From: Nitrospirales bacterium | Lineage (GTDB): Bacteria > Nitrospirota > Nitrospiria > Nitrospirales > UBA8639 | Assembly (NCBI GenBank): GCA_029261355.1 | Contig: JAJDBM010000052.1 | Span: 106,039 to 170,038 of the forward strand | Direction: 5' to 3' | DNA length: 64,000 nucleotides | In this document: piece after piece, positions 1-9,392 of the stretch | How the letters are laid out: the number at the start of each line of letters is the position of its first letter | How positions within the stretch are numbered: position 1 is the stretch's first letter | The notes under the pieces: model-generated | What the model saw: the letters and a program-made list of their open reading frames with translations, nothing else | Told to the model about the DNA's origin: nothing | Databases searched by the model: none | Program-made: the position numbers and the translations under genes

Positions 1-1296
1 TAACCCCCATGACAACAATCTCTCAGGATACGGTGTGTTTGCTCGTTCTATGTACTTCTTCCCTTTCAGAAATAGTTTCGCTTTTAATATTTTGGCAAGT
101 AGGAATACGGAAGGCTGAATGCCATAATCGCGAAACATTCTAGGGAATTTTCCGTAGTAGTCAAAAATCTTCTGCGTCGCATACCGTTCATTCCCAGCAA
201 ACAGTTCATCCCCTCCATCTCCGCCATAGAGAAAATCCATCCCATGTTCTTTAGCTAACTTTGCACAAAAATAAGTTGGAATCGCAGAAGCATTGGCATA
301 GGGCTCATCGAAAGATTCAATCAATGTATTGATGACTTGGAACGTGTCCTCAGCCGTTACTGTATATTCATGTTGTTGAGCACGAAACTTCTGAGCCGCA
401 CATCGTGCAAAACTTGTTTCATTAAACGCTTCTTCACCAAATCCAATGGAAAAACTGTTCATCGGGGAATCAGAGATTTGTGTCATCACCCCAAGTACCG
501 TGCTACTATCAATTCCCCCACTTAAAAAACTTCCGACTTTATCGAATGGTCCGTCATGTTTCAAACGGATCGCCATTGAATCTGAAAATTGCTCTTTTAG
601 GCTCGAGACCAGCATATTTTGGGAAGAATGATTTTCATTCAAATATGAAAGATCCCAATAAGGCTCCAATCTCACCTCTCCGTCTTTCCAGGTGAGCAAA
701 TGCCCCGGAGGGACTTTACGAACTTCTTGAAAAATTGTCCTTGGGGTAGGAATAAATGAAGAGGTCACCACATCAATCACTGACGCCGGATCAACTCGTT
801 CTTGCCCCTCGAACGGACAAGCCATTAACCCTCGCATTCGAGAAGAGAACACGAACTTCTCATGATCCTGCCGATAGAAAATGGGATGAATACGAAAACG
901 ATCACATGCCAAGAACAGGGTTTTTCGTTTCGCATCCCAAAGCGAAATCGAAAATTCTCCACGAAGAGTCTTTAGGAAAGGAACCACTCCACGCAGAGCT
1001 ACCTTCAGCATGGCTGCAAAAGGATTGTCAGATGGCCCTACCGAAACGAGTACATCATCCAGATTGTACACACTTCCATGAAATCCAAGGACATGGATGC
1101 CTGCATCATCTTCAAGCTCTGCCAATCCAGCCATTCGTCCAGGAAACGATTGAACGCCAAAAGCACTTTCGCCACCCACTCTGGTATACCCTTCGGAAGT
1201 CCTATTAACGTCAAGTTCTTTCACCATGGCCTTCAAACAGGCAAAGTGTCCTTGATTACTTCTATTCTGTAGAGCTATTCCACAAATTCCACTCAT
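1..1296 (-). CDS. Asparagine-synthetase-like protein lacking the glutaminase Cys (3' end cut by window)
   Basis: The reading frame is open from an ATG at 1296 (AGGTGA Shine-Dalgarno about 7 bases upstream) to the left edge: 432 codons, C-terminus missing. The C-terminal synthetase domain is clear: an SGGIDSS pyrophosphate loop near residue 261 and a later GDGGDE motif. In this family the first domain normally starts MCGI, with Cys2 as the glutamine-hydrolysing nucleophile. Here the start is MSGICGIAL, so residue 2 is Ser, and the usual RGPD motif is also absent. The protein probably adenylates a carboxylate and uses free ammonia or another amine rather than glutamine. Its place in an EPS locus suggests amidation of a sugar acid or another polymer substituent, which is inference. 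Downstream genes lie outside the window. Confidence 0.85.
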   Translation of the reverse strand, partial: MSGICGIALQNRSNQGHFACLKAMVKELDVNRTSEGYTRVGGESAFGVQSFPGRMAGLAELEDDAGIHVLGFHGSVYNLDDVLVSVGPSDNPFAAMLKVALRGVVPFLKTLRGEFSISLWDAKRKTLFLACDRFRIHPIFYRQDHEKFVFSSRMRGLMACPFEGQERVDPASVIDVVTSSFIPTPRTIFQEVRKVPPGHLLTWKDGEVRLEPYWDLSYLNENHSSQNMLVSSLKEQFSDSMAIRLKHDGPFDKVGSFLSGGIDSSTVLGVMTQISDSPMNSFSIGFGEEAFNETSFARCAAQKFRAQQHEYTVTAEDTFQVINTLIESFDEPYANASAIPTYFCAKLAKEHGMDFLYGGDGGDELFAGNERYATQKIFDYYGKFPRMFRDYGIQPSVFLLAKILKAKLFLKGKKYIERANTPYPERLLSWGL

Positions 1297-1336
1297 GTTC
1301 TGTCACCTACTTCCAGATTCATCACCCACTATTCGT

Positions 1337-2092
1337 TTATTTTTTAGATGGAATTGCTGGCAACTTACCTTTAAACCCTCGCTTCCTTGCTTTTTGGCTA
1401 AATTCTGCAGCTAATTCTTTGTCTCCATTTTTATGATGCGCCCAGGCAATCCATCCATACGACATGGCCAGCTTGGGATTAAGACTAATCGCGATATTCA
1501 ATCGTTCAATACCTTGATCAATTTCTCCATAATCAACAAGAAAATTGCCGAATTGAGCCTGCGTAAAAGCACGTCGGGGATACATCTTTAGTGCCCGCTG
1601 GTAGTAGGTAATGGGCATACTAGGTCGTCCTAATAATTTCGTCACCGTGGCAGAAAGGGCTAAGGCCTTGGGGTGATTGACTAATCTTCCCAGCGTGTAA
1701 TCAATTTCCTGTAAGGCCTGCTGTAAAAACCCCTTTCTTAGCGTGTCCGGAGCCGTAAACGACTGCTTCAAATTTGGCATGATTTTTCGCACATGTGCAC
1801 CCTCAACAAGACGGACAAGTTGCTTAATCTCTTTATTCGTATTCCTCTCGTAATAATCGTGATTCAGAGTTGGCCCTTCTGGGTCATGATTAACCTGAAA
1901 GACACGAGAAGAATTAAGCACGAGAGGATCTTTCAGGTTCCTATCGTGTGGGACGTAGATAAAATCATAGCCTGAGAACACAATGGCATGCCCTAAAGGT
2001 ATTCCAAAACAGATAATGAACAAACAAAAAAGCAAGATACAGACCCATTTTCGACCAATGTTCTTTCGACTCCCATCATGAAGAAATGTCAT
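1337..2092 (-). CDS. Membrane-anchored TPR protein
   Basis: 251 residues. A basic N-terminus is followed by one hydrophobic segment (about residues 15-40), so the rest probably lies in the periplasm. The C-terminal half contains two or three TPR-like helical pairs, for example around residues 150-235, with the typical spacing of small and aromatic residues. TPR proteins act as scaffolds; in EPS loci they often organise the assembly or secretion machinery. No catalytic motif is visible. A weak ribosome site (TAGGGTG) precedes the ATG. It lies 72 bases after the flippase gene and 40 bases before the truncated synthetase gene, so it is probably co-transcribed with both. I cannot name the exact family. 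Confidence 0.7.
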   Translation of the reverse strand: MTFLHDGSRKNIGRKWVCILLFCLFIICFGIPLGHAIVFSGYDFIYVPHDRNLKDPLVLNSSRVFQVNHDPEGPTLNHDYYERNTNKEIKQLVRLVEGAHVRKIMPNLKQSFTAPDTLRKGFLQQALQEIDYTLGRLVNHPKALALSATVTKLLGRPSMPITYYQRALKMYPRRAFTQAQFGNFLVDYGEIDQGIERLNIAISLNPKLAMSYGWIAWAHHKNGDKELAAEFSQKARKRGFKGKLPAIPSKK

Positions 2093-2164
2093 AATTGCAC
2101 CCTAGAAATTACGTGAAAGATGAATAGAAGATATTGTAAAAAAGCTACCATAAATCATTCACTC

Positions 2165-3679
2165 TTATGCTGACGATCTTTCAAGATTGTCTACTGGCTT
2201 CGGTCTGAAAATCCATTGAAACACTTCCTTCAATTCCTCGATCAATTTTCCACCATAAGCGAGTAAAACACCTCCGTAAACCACTGCTCCAATCACTGAT
2301 GAAGTCAGGAATCTCACGATGGGGGACACACTTTCCAAAGGAAAAACAAGAGTTTGTACGGCAGTCACAACGACTCCCATAGCCAAGGCACCAAGTAAGG
2401 CGCCACTAATTTGTTGAAAAAATACACGTAGACTCATACCGAGCTCATTTAAGATCTCCCTCACAAGCCCCATCATCACAATAGGATAAATCAGAACCCA
2501 AGATAAGACCACACCCATCGCCCCATACCACATTGCTCCAAGCCAAAATGCCGTTGACATGATGACAACTAATACCACCGTGTAGTAGAGAACGTATCGA
2601 TGGCGATACCGAGCATATAAGACGGGTGGCAACAGCACGTCAATAGACTTTAATGATCCATACACGCACAACAACTGTAACATCGGTACAATGGGAAGCC
2701 ACTTTTCAGTCAACAACACAAGCACCGCATCATGGGTCACCAATGCCATTCCCAAACACACAGGAAAAAAGATACCGGATACAATTCGAAGCCCTTTCAT
2801 AAAGGCGGTCCTCATCGCATCCTGATCATTTTGCAATTCGGCTAGTACTGGAAACGCTAATTGATTCACCACCACTGACCCCCTGACAACGGGAAGCATC
2901 GCGAGTTCTTTTGCATAGGAATAAAAACCCAGAGTCGCTTCATTGGTCAGCTTCCCCAAGACCAAAACATCCATTTGATTATATACCGTCCAGCAAAACC
3001 TTGACCCAAGAGTCGAAAGACTATAATTGAGGATTTCAAACAACCGGTCACTGCCAACTCTCAGCCCAGGTCGCCATTTCACATACCAAAACACACCGAT
3101 ATTACCTACAATCGGAGAAATCAATCCTCCAGCCACCAGCGCCCACACTCCCGCACCATGCGAAGCTAAGGCAAAGACCGTCGTCACCGCGAATAACGCA
3201 GCAATGATATGAACCCGAGCGAGCTTTTCAAATTCTAATCGTTTCCTTAAAAGACTATCAGGTACAACTGCAAAGGAAATGAGTGGCAAAATAAGGCCAT
3301 TCACACGTAACACATTAGAAAGTGCAGGACTTTCAAACCAGTCCGCTATAAACGGGGCACAGAAAAACAAGCCTAAATAACCAGCACACCCAATTGTGGC
3401 CATGAACCAATAGCAGGCATTCAGTTCTTCGTCATCTAAGTCCTGAAATTGAATGATTGCGGCACTAAGACCCATTTCGGCAATCATGCTCATTGTTGTC
3501 GTCCATATGCCTGCCAGAGCCAACAACCCATAGTCAGCAGGAGTCAACCATAACCGCGCCACTAGGATTGTGGAAATTCCGGACAGGAGTTGAATGCCGC
3601 TTCGAGACCAGACAATCCAAAAAACTGACTTAGCGACTCTCTCTTTTATTGAAACTGCCAAAGTAACTCGTACTCCCAC
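2165..3679 (-). CDS. Polysaccharide flippase (Wzx, MOP superfamily), copy 1
   Basis: 504 residues with about twelve to fourteen hydrophobic segments and the N-terminal pattern of WzxC-type exporters (KSVFWIVWSRSG... LVARLWLTPADYGLLA). Such proteins flip undecaprenyl-diphosphate-linked repeat units across the inner membrane. It lies between the TPR protein and an asparagine-synthetase-like gene. The N-terminus has no ATG: the frame opens with a GTG at 3679, and a TTG at 3661 preceded by GGGAG is an equally good start giving MAVSIKERVAKSVFW. A second flippase is at 30447-31892, so the locus may make two polymers or exchange subunits between two pathways. Confidence 0.9.
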   Translation of the reverse strand: MGVRVTLAVSIKERVAKSVFWIVWSRSGIQLLSGISTILVARLWLTPADYGLLALAGIWTTTMSMIAEMGLSAAIIQFQDLDDEELNACYWFMATIGCAGYLGLFFCAPFIADWFESPALSNVLRVNGLILPLISFAVVPDSLLRKRLEFEKLARVHIIAALFAVTTVFALASHGAGVWALVAGGLISPIVGNIGVFWYVKWRPGLRVGSDRLFEILNYSLSTLGSRFCWTVYNQMDVLVLGKLTNEATLGFYSYAKELAMLPVVRGSVVVNQLAFPVLAELQNDQDAMRTAFMKGLRIVSGIFFPVCLGMALVTHDAVLVLLTEKWLPIVPMLQLLCVYGSLKSIDVLLPPVLYARYRHRYVLYYTVVLVVIMSTAFWLGAMWYGAMGVVLSWVLIYPIVMMGLVREILNELGMSLRVFFQQISGALLGALAMGVVVTAVQTLVFPLESVSPIVRFLTSSVIGAVVYGGVLLAYGGKLIEELKEVFQWIFRPKPVDNLERSSA

Positions 3680-3714
3680 CCCTGTGGTGATGATTGAGAA
3701 TTATCGCTCATTCC

Positions 3715-5553
3715 TCAAAGAGGCAAAGGTTTCATGGCTTGCTTGACTGTAGAGAAGGCATATTCAAGTGAAAGGAGTCTCGACCATTGTTCATCAAAAC
3801 AAAATTCCGTCGTACGAGATTGCTCAAGAAATCGGCTCAACGCACGCGACTCAATGAACCCTTCTTCCATAAGAGTGGAAGAGGCAAAGAGATCTTGAAC
3901 CTCTTCTTCTTTCCACATACGCAATCGCATAGAAAGCTCGGATACGGCTGTTGATGATGCCCCACGAGCCAATCCGCTTTTGCTTGCCAGTTTATCGATA
4001 ACTTTCTTTCCAAAATACATCGGAACGGGCCAAAATTTATGAACAGTATTCCATCGAACAGGGACAGCTGGCCAACCATGTTCAAGAGGAAACTCAGCCA
4101 ACTGAGGAAGAATCGTCTCAAGCATCTGCCGAACGAAAAGTCCTCGACGTCTAAAGTTAGTCGAAGTTTGCAACATCACTTCTAGCACTGATCGAAACAT
4201 ACATGGAGACACGCAAGGCCACAATTGATTCGTACTACTCGCAATTTTCCCTTGCCACCGCTGCATCCTCAATCGAAGATAGGCATGATCCATCTGCAAA
4301 GTATTCGGACACCCTTCTAGGCCTGCATTTGTGTGCTGAATCATGTGAGCAAAATGAGAAACGAGATTGAGACGATGGTCTTGCGAAAAGAATGATTCAT
4401 CAACCATCTGAGTCACATATCGTTTTCGTGCAATCTGTTGCGCATCGAGCGGAACAGACTTTCCAGCCGAAGGATAGAGCAATTCCCACCAATACCCGCG
4501 TGCGACTTCGCCGAATGACCCATTAACACTCAGATCATACGATTGACTGAGAGTTTGATGAACTCGAAGAATCCGAGAATACTCGATTAAATCATATTCT
4601 CCATCGGTATAACGAAGAGACTCCTTCACTTGCTGAAATGACAGAGGCGCATCAAATGCCATGTGGAGATGTGAAATCCCAAATGCCTTTGCGATCGACG
4701 ATGAAATGACCACGTCAGGACTATTCACCTCTCCACTGACCGTCGTTGAAAATGAGGACTGTGAATTCAGAAACGCTGCCACAACAGCCCGAGAATCATA
4801 CCCGCTCGTAAGATCACAGACGAGATTAGGATACACTTGTGTAATCCTTTTAGTGGCAGACACTAAACTGTCCACGAGCCGATCGACAGCAACCTTATTA
4901 TCAAGGGAGTTCGGGCTTAAATCCGTGATGTTCCAATATGAAGTCTGGGTTTTTTTCATGCCTTCTCTCAAACAATACACCTGCCCAGGCTCTAACTTCT
5001 TCACCTCGTGATAGATAGTTCGATCTTCATACACCACACCAGTATTGATGAACTCTTGACAGCCCACAGGATCAAGCGTCACCTGATCCAAACACCCTAA
5101 CAATAGTGAAGAGTTCGACAGCGCTAGTACGCCCTTCCATGATCGTACAAACGCATGGCAGCTTCCAATGATATCCGTGATGATCCAAACTTCTTTAGAT
5201 TCAGAGTTCCCGACAATAATGACAAAAAAGCCCTCTAACTCTTGCCCTAATTGATTGGCTCCTACATGCAGATACCGTTTCAGCAATCGTTGTTCCTGAC
5301 CAGAACCATAATCATCTTGATGAAACCATGTGCCGCAGGCCACGAGCCAACTTCCGGTCTGTGCATCAACGACGAGCGGAGTGCCCGTTTTATTATCTCG
5401 GGCAAAGGAAGCCACAGAGACCCATTCCGATTCCAACACCTTGGGAGGCTGAGCCTTTCGTATATTCAACGAATGATCCAATCCATTCTGGAAAATTGTT
5501 TTCCCCAATTGCAGGTGAGACAATGCTGGAAGTACAACAAAAAAGTTACTCAT
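3715..5553 (-). CDS. Divergent asparagine-synthetase-like protein without glutaminase Cys
   Basis: 612 residues. The overall design is that of asparagine synthetase: an N-terminal amidotransferase-like domain (about 1-210) followed by an ATP-pyrophosphatase domain. Key residues have changed. The start is MSNFFVVLP, with no Cys2; the pyrophosphate loop reads TSGYDSR near residue 250 instead of SGGxDSS; and the GDGGDE motif is replaced by a GSFGEVARG stretch. Similar variants are common in asparagine-synthase-related proteins of unknown substrate, so an amide or lactam-forming role is possible but the substrate is unknown. It lies 35 bases before the flippase gene and 76 bases after a glycosyltransferase gene. 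It could instead be a non-catalytic partner of the intact synthetases in this locus. Confidence 0.75.
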   Translation of the reverse strand: MSNFFVVLPALSHLQLGKTIFQNGLDHSLNIRKAQPPKVLESEWVSVASFARDNKTGTPLVVDAQTGSWLVACGTWFHQDDYGSGQEQRLLKRYLHVGANQLGQELEGFFVIIVGNSESKEVWIITDIIGSCHAFVRSWKGVLALSNSSLLLGCLDQVTLDPVGCQEFINTGVVYEDRTIYHEVKKLEPGQVYCLREGMKKTQTSYWNITDLSPNSLDNKVAVDRLVDSLVSATKRITQVYPNLVCDLTSGYDSRAVVAAFLNSQSSFSTTVSGEVNSPDVVISSSIAKAFGISHLHMAFDAPLSFQQVKESLRYTDGEYDLIEYSRILRVHQTLSQSYDLSVNGSFGEVARGYWWELLYPSAGKSVPLDAQQIARKRYVTQMVDESFFSQDHRLNLVSHFAHMIQHTNAGLEGCPNTLQMDHAYLRLRMQRWQGKIASSTNQLWPCVSPCMFRSVLEVMLQTSTNFRRRGLFVRQMLETILPQLAEFPLEHGWPAVPVRWNTVHKFWPVPMYFGKKVIDKLASKSGLARGASSTAVSELSMRLRMWKEEEVQDLFASSTLMEEGFIESRALSRFLEQSRTTEFCFDEQWSRLLSLEYAFSTVKQAMKPLPL

Positions 5554-5629
5554 AGCTCTGGACTCTCACCAGAATATGATTTCATCTGAGTACGATGTGA
5601 TGAATCATGACTCTTGAAGAATCTCCGCA

Positions 5630-6874
5630 TCATGATCTCTTCAACGCCTCGTTATAGATGGTCTCATAAGGTGAAGTGGTCTTCTCCCAAGAACGTTCTT
5701 GTTTGGCCCATACATGCCCCTGATTAGCAATGGCCTGCATTCGTTTCGGGTCCTTCAGTAATCGGTTTAAAGTCGTGCTCAAAGCATCGACATTGTCTGG
5801 AGGAACCAGCACACCGGTCTTTCCATCTTGAATTAACTCACGATGTCCACCAATATCACTTGCGACCAATGGTTTCCCAACAACCATGGCTTCAAGTGGC
5901 TTTAACGGTGTCACCAATTCAGTTAATCGAATGGCAATTCGCGGATACACGAAAAGATCAACAAGTCCATAGACACCTGGAATCTGGTGATGAGGAATAC
6001 GCCCAGGCATGACGACCTTGGCCTGTATACCTAATGTTTGAATTTGAGCCTCGAGCTCCGGCTTAACTTCTCCTCCCCCTACCAACAACAACACAAGATC
6101 ATCGTGATCGTTCACGAGATTAGCAAACGCACTGACGAGTAAACCCAAACCTTCGTAGCGGTAAAAGGACCCAATAAAACCAATGACTCGTTTTCCTGAA
6201 ATATTCCAGGTTTCCCTTAGCTCTTCATCGGGTTGGCAATCATGGAAGCCTTCGAGATTAATGCCATTAGGAATGATCGTGAGCTTTTCCTCAGAAATTC
6301 CTCGTCCAATGAGATCCTGCTTAATCCCTTCACATAAGACAGCGACATGTGTAGCCTGACGGCAGGCAAATGTTTCCAAAGATCGAACCATGCGATATTT
6401 CCATGACCCCTCTGTGTAAGTGCCATGGTCAACAGCTGCATCTTCCCAGAATGCCCGAATTTCATAAATGACTGGCAACCTTCGCTTTCTAGCAACCCAC
6501 AAAGTTGGAAGCACATTCAAGACAGGAGAATGCGCATGCACCAGGTCAGGGTTCTCTTGATCAATGACTTCTTCAAGTCTTTGCGCTAACGTCTTGACCA
6601 ATTGAGATTGGGTTCCTAACCACCCATGAGTCGATTGAAGCAAAGGAGATCGATAAAAACATAACCCGTCGACAGTTTCTTGCTCGACCCACTCACCAGA
6701 CCACGCCTGCTCATGCTTCACCGTGGTTAAACCAATGGGAGACCAACCTCGTTTCTGCTGGGCATGGAAAATATTCTTCGTGCGAAACGTGTACCCGCTA
6801 TGTAAGGGAATGCTGTGGTCTAAGATGTGCAGAATTTTAAGAGCCGAATCAGATTGCCTCACTCGCCCACCCAT
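5630..6874 (-). CDS. Glycosyltransferase family 4, XrtA-associated (TIGR04063-like)
   Basis: About 414 residues from the ATG at 6874; an upstream in-frame ATG at 7003 would overlap wecB by 155 bases and is less likely. The N-terminal motif ILHILDHSIPLHSGYTFR is the hallmark, as I know it, of the exosortase-A-associated Daro_2409-type glycosyltransferases. It is a GT-B enzyme. The C-terminal nucleotide-sugar site shows a family-4 arrangement ending in LEAMVVGKPLVASDIGG, though the classical EGxxxxxxE is modified (here RLTELVTPLKPLEAM). It would add a sugar to the lipid-linked EPS unit in the cytoplasm. The start overlaps the wecB stop by 26 bases, showing tight coupling. No good Shine-Dalgarno site is seen; a GTG four codons later is an alternative. 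Confidence 0.88.
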   Translation of the reverse strand: MGGRVRQSDSALKILHILDHSIPLHSGYTFRTKNIFHAQQKRGWSPIGLTTVKHEQAWSGEWVEQETVDGLCFYRSPLLQSTHGWLGTQSQLVKTLAQRLEEVIDQENPDLVHAHSPVLNVLPTLWVARKRRLPVIYEIRAFWEDAAVDHGTYTEGSWKYRMVRSLETFACRQATHVAVLCEGIKQDLIGRGISEEKLTIIPNGINLEGFHDCQPDEELRETWNISGKRVIGFIGSFYRYEGLGLLVSAFANLVNDHDDLVLLLVGGGEVKPELEAQIQTLGIQAKVVMPGRIPHHQIPGVYGLVDLFVYPRIAIRLTELVTPLKPLEAMVVGKPLVASDIGGHRELIQDGKTGVLVPPDNVDALSTTLNRLLKDPKRMQAIANQGHVWAKQERSWEKTTSPYETIYNEALKRS

Positions 6875-8084
6875 ATAATGTTTGGACAATACGTTCGCCA
6901 GCATGACCATCCCAAAATTTTGGCCGTTTCCGCTTCTGACAATGCGCGAGTTGCTGGTGGGCACACAGTAAAATGTTCTCCTTTGACGTCCCCGCGAGAA
7001 CATTAGTGCCTTGGGTCATGGTAATAGGACGTTCGGTGTTCTCTCGTAAGGTGACGCACGGCACGCCTAAAATCGTCGTTTCCTCTTGCAACCCTCCAGA
7101 ATCGGTCAGGACGAGTTGAGCTTGTGACGTCAAACGCAAGAAATCGAGATAGCCAAGTGGGTCAATGCAATATAATCCAGAGGATCCAATCACTTGAGAA
7201 TCTAGAGAGGCAAAAAACTGTTCAAAATGAAATTCCTGAATACGATTCTTCGTCCGTGGATGAACAGGGAACACGATTGGCATATCCTGCCCTAACTCCT
7301 GAAGTGCTTCAAGAATATTGCGAAATCCTTCAGGATCATCAACATTACTAGGTCGGTGCAATGTCATCACCCCATACGCTCGGTGAGAACCTTGAGACCG
7401 TAATCGCACCTCGTCACCGCCAGTTGTTAAAGTTGATGCAGCATCTTGCAAGAGACCCAGTCGCTCTAATATTGGTGACTGGGTCGATTGCTTCCGATGC
7501 TTTAATAAGGAATCAACCATAGTATTGCCAACAAAATAGATTTTCTCTTTACTCACACCTTCTTTCTGAAGATTTTTCACCGCACTTTGTTCTGTAATAA
7601 AAAGAAAATCAGAAACCACATCGGTTAATACTCGATTGATTTCTTCTGGCATGTCTCGATCAAAGCTACGCAGGCCAGCCTCAACATGCGCAATTCGAGG
7701 CCGTAGAAGCTTCAAATTGGCCGTAGGAGTTGGATAGGAAATTTTGGAAGCCACTAACGAACAGGCAATTGTCGAATTCACATCTCCCACAATTAGGACA
7801 ATATCTGGACATTCGTCAAGAACGACGGCCTCAAACTTCTTGATAATATCCCCCGTCTGTTGAGCATGAGACGAAGACCCAACCCCCAAATCAACATCAG
7901 GTTTTGGAATACCAAGATCTGTAAAAAATGTTTGTGACATCTTGGCATCGTAATGCTGGCCAGTATGCACGAGCCGATAGTCAATGGAAGGAAGGTCTGA
8001 GGAATTATGTAATTCGATTGCATCGATAATAGCCGCCACTTTCATAAAATTAGGACGGGCGCCAGCCACAAGAACTATTTTCAT
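6849..8084 (-). CDS. wecB: UDP-N-acetylglucosamine 2-epimerase (non-hydrolysing)
   Basis: 411 residues from the ATG at 8084, which has a GAAGGA ribosome site seven bases upstream and gives the family start MKIVLVAGARPNFMK. An ATG at 8135 that overlaps the upstream stop as ATGA is the alternative. The enzyme converts UDP-GlcNAc to UDP-ManNAc. Family motifs are present: LVHTGQHYD, FVGNTMVDSLL, PVHPRTKNR and TDSGGLQEE (UDP binding). This implies an N-acetylmannosamine or derived residue in the polymer. The dehydrogenase WecC, which makes the ManNAc uronic acid, is not in this window. A Ser/Thr-rich insert near residues 205-240 looks like a surface loop. Confidence 0.93.
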   Translation of the reverse strand: MKIVLVAGARPNFMKVAAIIDAIELHNSSDLPSIDYRLVHTGQHYDAKMSQTFFTDLGIPKPDVDLGVGSSSHAQQTGDIIKKFEAVVLDECPDIVLIVGDVNSTIACSLVASKISYPTPTANLKLLRPRIAHVEAGLRSFDRDMPEEINRVLTDVVSDFLFITEQSAVKNLQKEGVSKEKIYFVGNTMVDSLLKHRKQSTQSPILERLGLLQDAASTLTTGGDEVRLRSQGSHRAYGVMTLHRPSNVDDPEGFRNILEALQELGQDMPIVFPVHPRTKNRIQEFHFEQFFASLDSQVIGSSGLYCIDPLGYLDFLRLTSQAQLVLTDSGGLQEETTILGVPCVTLRENTERPITMTQGTNVLAGTSKENILLCAHQQLAHCQKRKRPKFWDGHAGERIVQTLYGWASEAI

Positions 8085-8131
8085 CAAACTATCCTTCACA
8101 ATGTTTTCATCCTCCATGATTACATTCGTGT

Positions 8132-9337
8132 TCATCGATGTGAGTACTCAACCGTCGGTTGGGGTACGACAGAGGTCAACACAGTCTCGACGGACTGCGC
8201 AGTTTGAGTCCAGTCAAACCTCTTGGCATGACCAACAATTTCAGGGACATTCCAGTCTTGCTGTAAAGCCTGCTCCATGGACTGAACGAGTTGAGAAACA
8301 TTACGTTCGATCACACATCCCACATTGGGTGAGGTTAATATTTCTGGAATCCCCCCTGCTCGGGAAGCCAGTATAGGACGTCCACATGCTAATGCTTCGA
8401 GTATGACGTTCGGCCACCCCTCTTTTTCGCTCATTAAACACACGAGATCCGCAGCGTTGTAGTACCACAAAAGCTGAGAATGGGGAACAGATCCAACTAG
8501 CTGAACAGACGATTGCAGCTGAAGACTCTCGATCAGAGACTCCAAAACCTTCGCATAGACTCCCCCACCAACAATTACTAGCAATGGAGGTATGTCATGA
8601 GACTTTTCGGTCAATTTCTTCATCGCCTTAATGAGCAGATCAAACCCCTTATTGGGCGTTAAATGTCCAACAGATAGAATGATTTTTCTTTCAATCGGTA
8701 ATCCTACCTGTTCACGAGTATCCTTCTTGGCCATAGGGAAAAATTTCTCGGAATCCACACCATTGGGGATTACGGTAACTTTTTCAGCGGGAACCCCTAA
8801 CCCTGACGTCACGTTTTTTAATGCCTGAGATACAGTAATCACAGCATTGGCTCGACACAGAGTCCATTTTAGAATGCGACGAATAAGGGGAAGCTTCTCA
8901 AACACGTTGAGATCGCTCCCTCTCGCTGAAACAACAACAGGGACGTTGAACCACCACCCCAATAAGACAGCGGCCAATCCATCAGGATAGACATAATGTG
9001 CATCAATCACATCAAATACAAATTCTTTTCGCAATCGGGTCACAAAAGGCGCAATCGAGAGAAATAACAAAATCCCCTGCAACGCCATAGCAACTTTGGG
9101 AATCATAAAATATCGTGGATAAGCTATAGGTACCCCATCAATCGCTTGTTCATCAACGATATTTCGATAGGCGGCTCTCCAACCAAATGGTATCGGTGGA
9201 TAGTAGGGAACAGGGGCCACGACACGAACTTCACATTGGGGCAATCTTGCTACATGCACCATGCGTTGCTGAATAAAAATTCCATGGTTTGGCCATACAT
9301 TATTGGGGAATAACCCTGTAAATACCAAAACCTTCAT
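8132..9337 (-). CDS. Glycosyltransferase family 4 (TuaC-like)
   Basis: 401 residues, GT-B fold. The N-terminal half contains MKVLVFTGLFPNNVWPNHG and a cytoplasmic-face hydrophobic stretch. The C-terminal half has VIPNGVDSEKF, VGHLTPNKGFDLL and EKEGWPNVILEALACGRP, the last being the E-x7-E nucleotide-sugar motif of family 4. It adds one sugar to the growing EPS unit; donor and linkage cannot be read from the sequence. It resembles glycosyltransferases of teichuronic acid and XrtA-type EPS loci. The stop overlaps the upstream alternative start of wecB, and asnB follows 55 bases upstream, consistent with one transcript. No clear ribosome site precedes the ATG. Confidence 0.88.
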   Translation of the reverse strand: MKVLVFTGLFPNNVWPNHGIFIQQRMVHVARLPQCEVRVVAPVPYYPPIPFGWRAAYRNIVDEQAIDGVPIAYPRYFMIPKVAMALQGILLFLSIAPFVTRLRKEFVFDVIDAHYVYPDGLAAVLLGWWFNVPVVVSARGSDLNVFEKLPLIRRILKWTLCRANAVITVSQALKNVTSGLGVPAEKVTVIPNGVDSEKFFPMAKKDTREQVGLPIERKIILSVGHLTPNKGFDLLIKAMKKLTEKSHDIPPLLVIVGGGVYAKVLESLIESLQLQSSVQLVGSVPHSQLLWYYNAADLVCLMSEKEGWPNVILEALACGRPILASRAGGIPEILTSPNVGCVIERNVSQLVQSMEQALQQDWNVPEIVGHAKRFDWTQTAQSVETVLTSVVPQPTVEYSHR

Positions 9338-9392
9338 GAAAAAAAGAAAATACAGCCCCTGATATGCATTGACATGACTCTTCGCTTAAAAC

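Noticed and set aside
756..1208. 150-codon plus-strand ORF inside the first synthetase gene
   Set aside because: Antisense shadow of a clear minus-strand synthetase gene.
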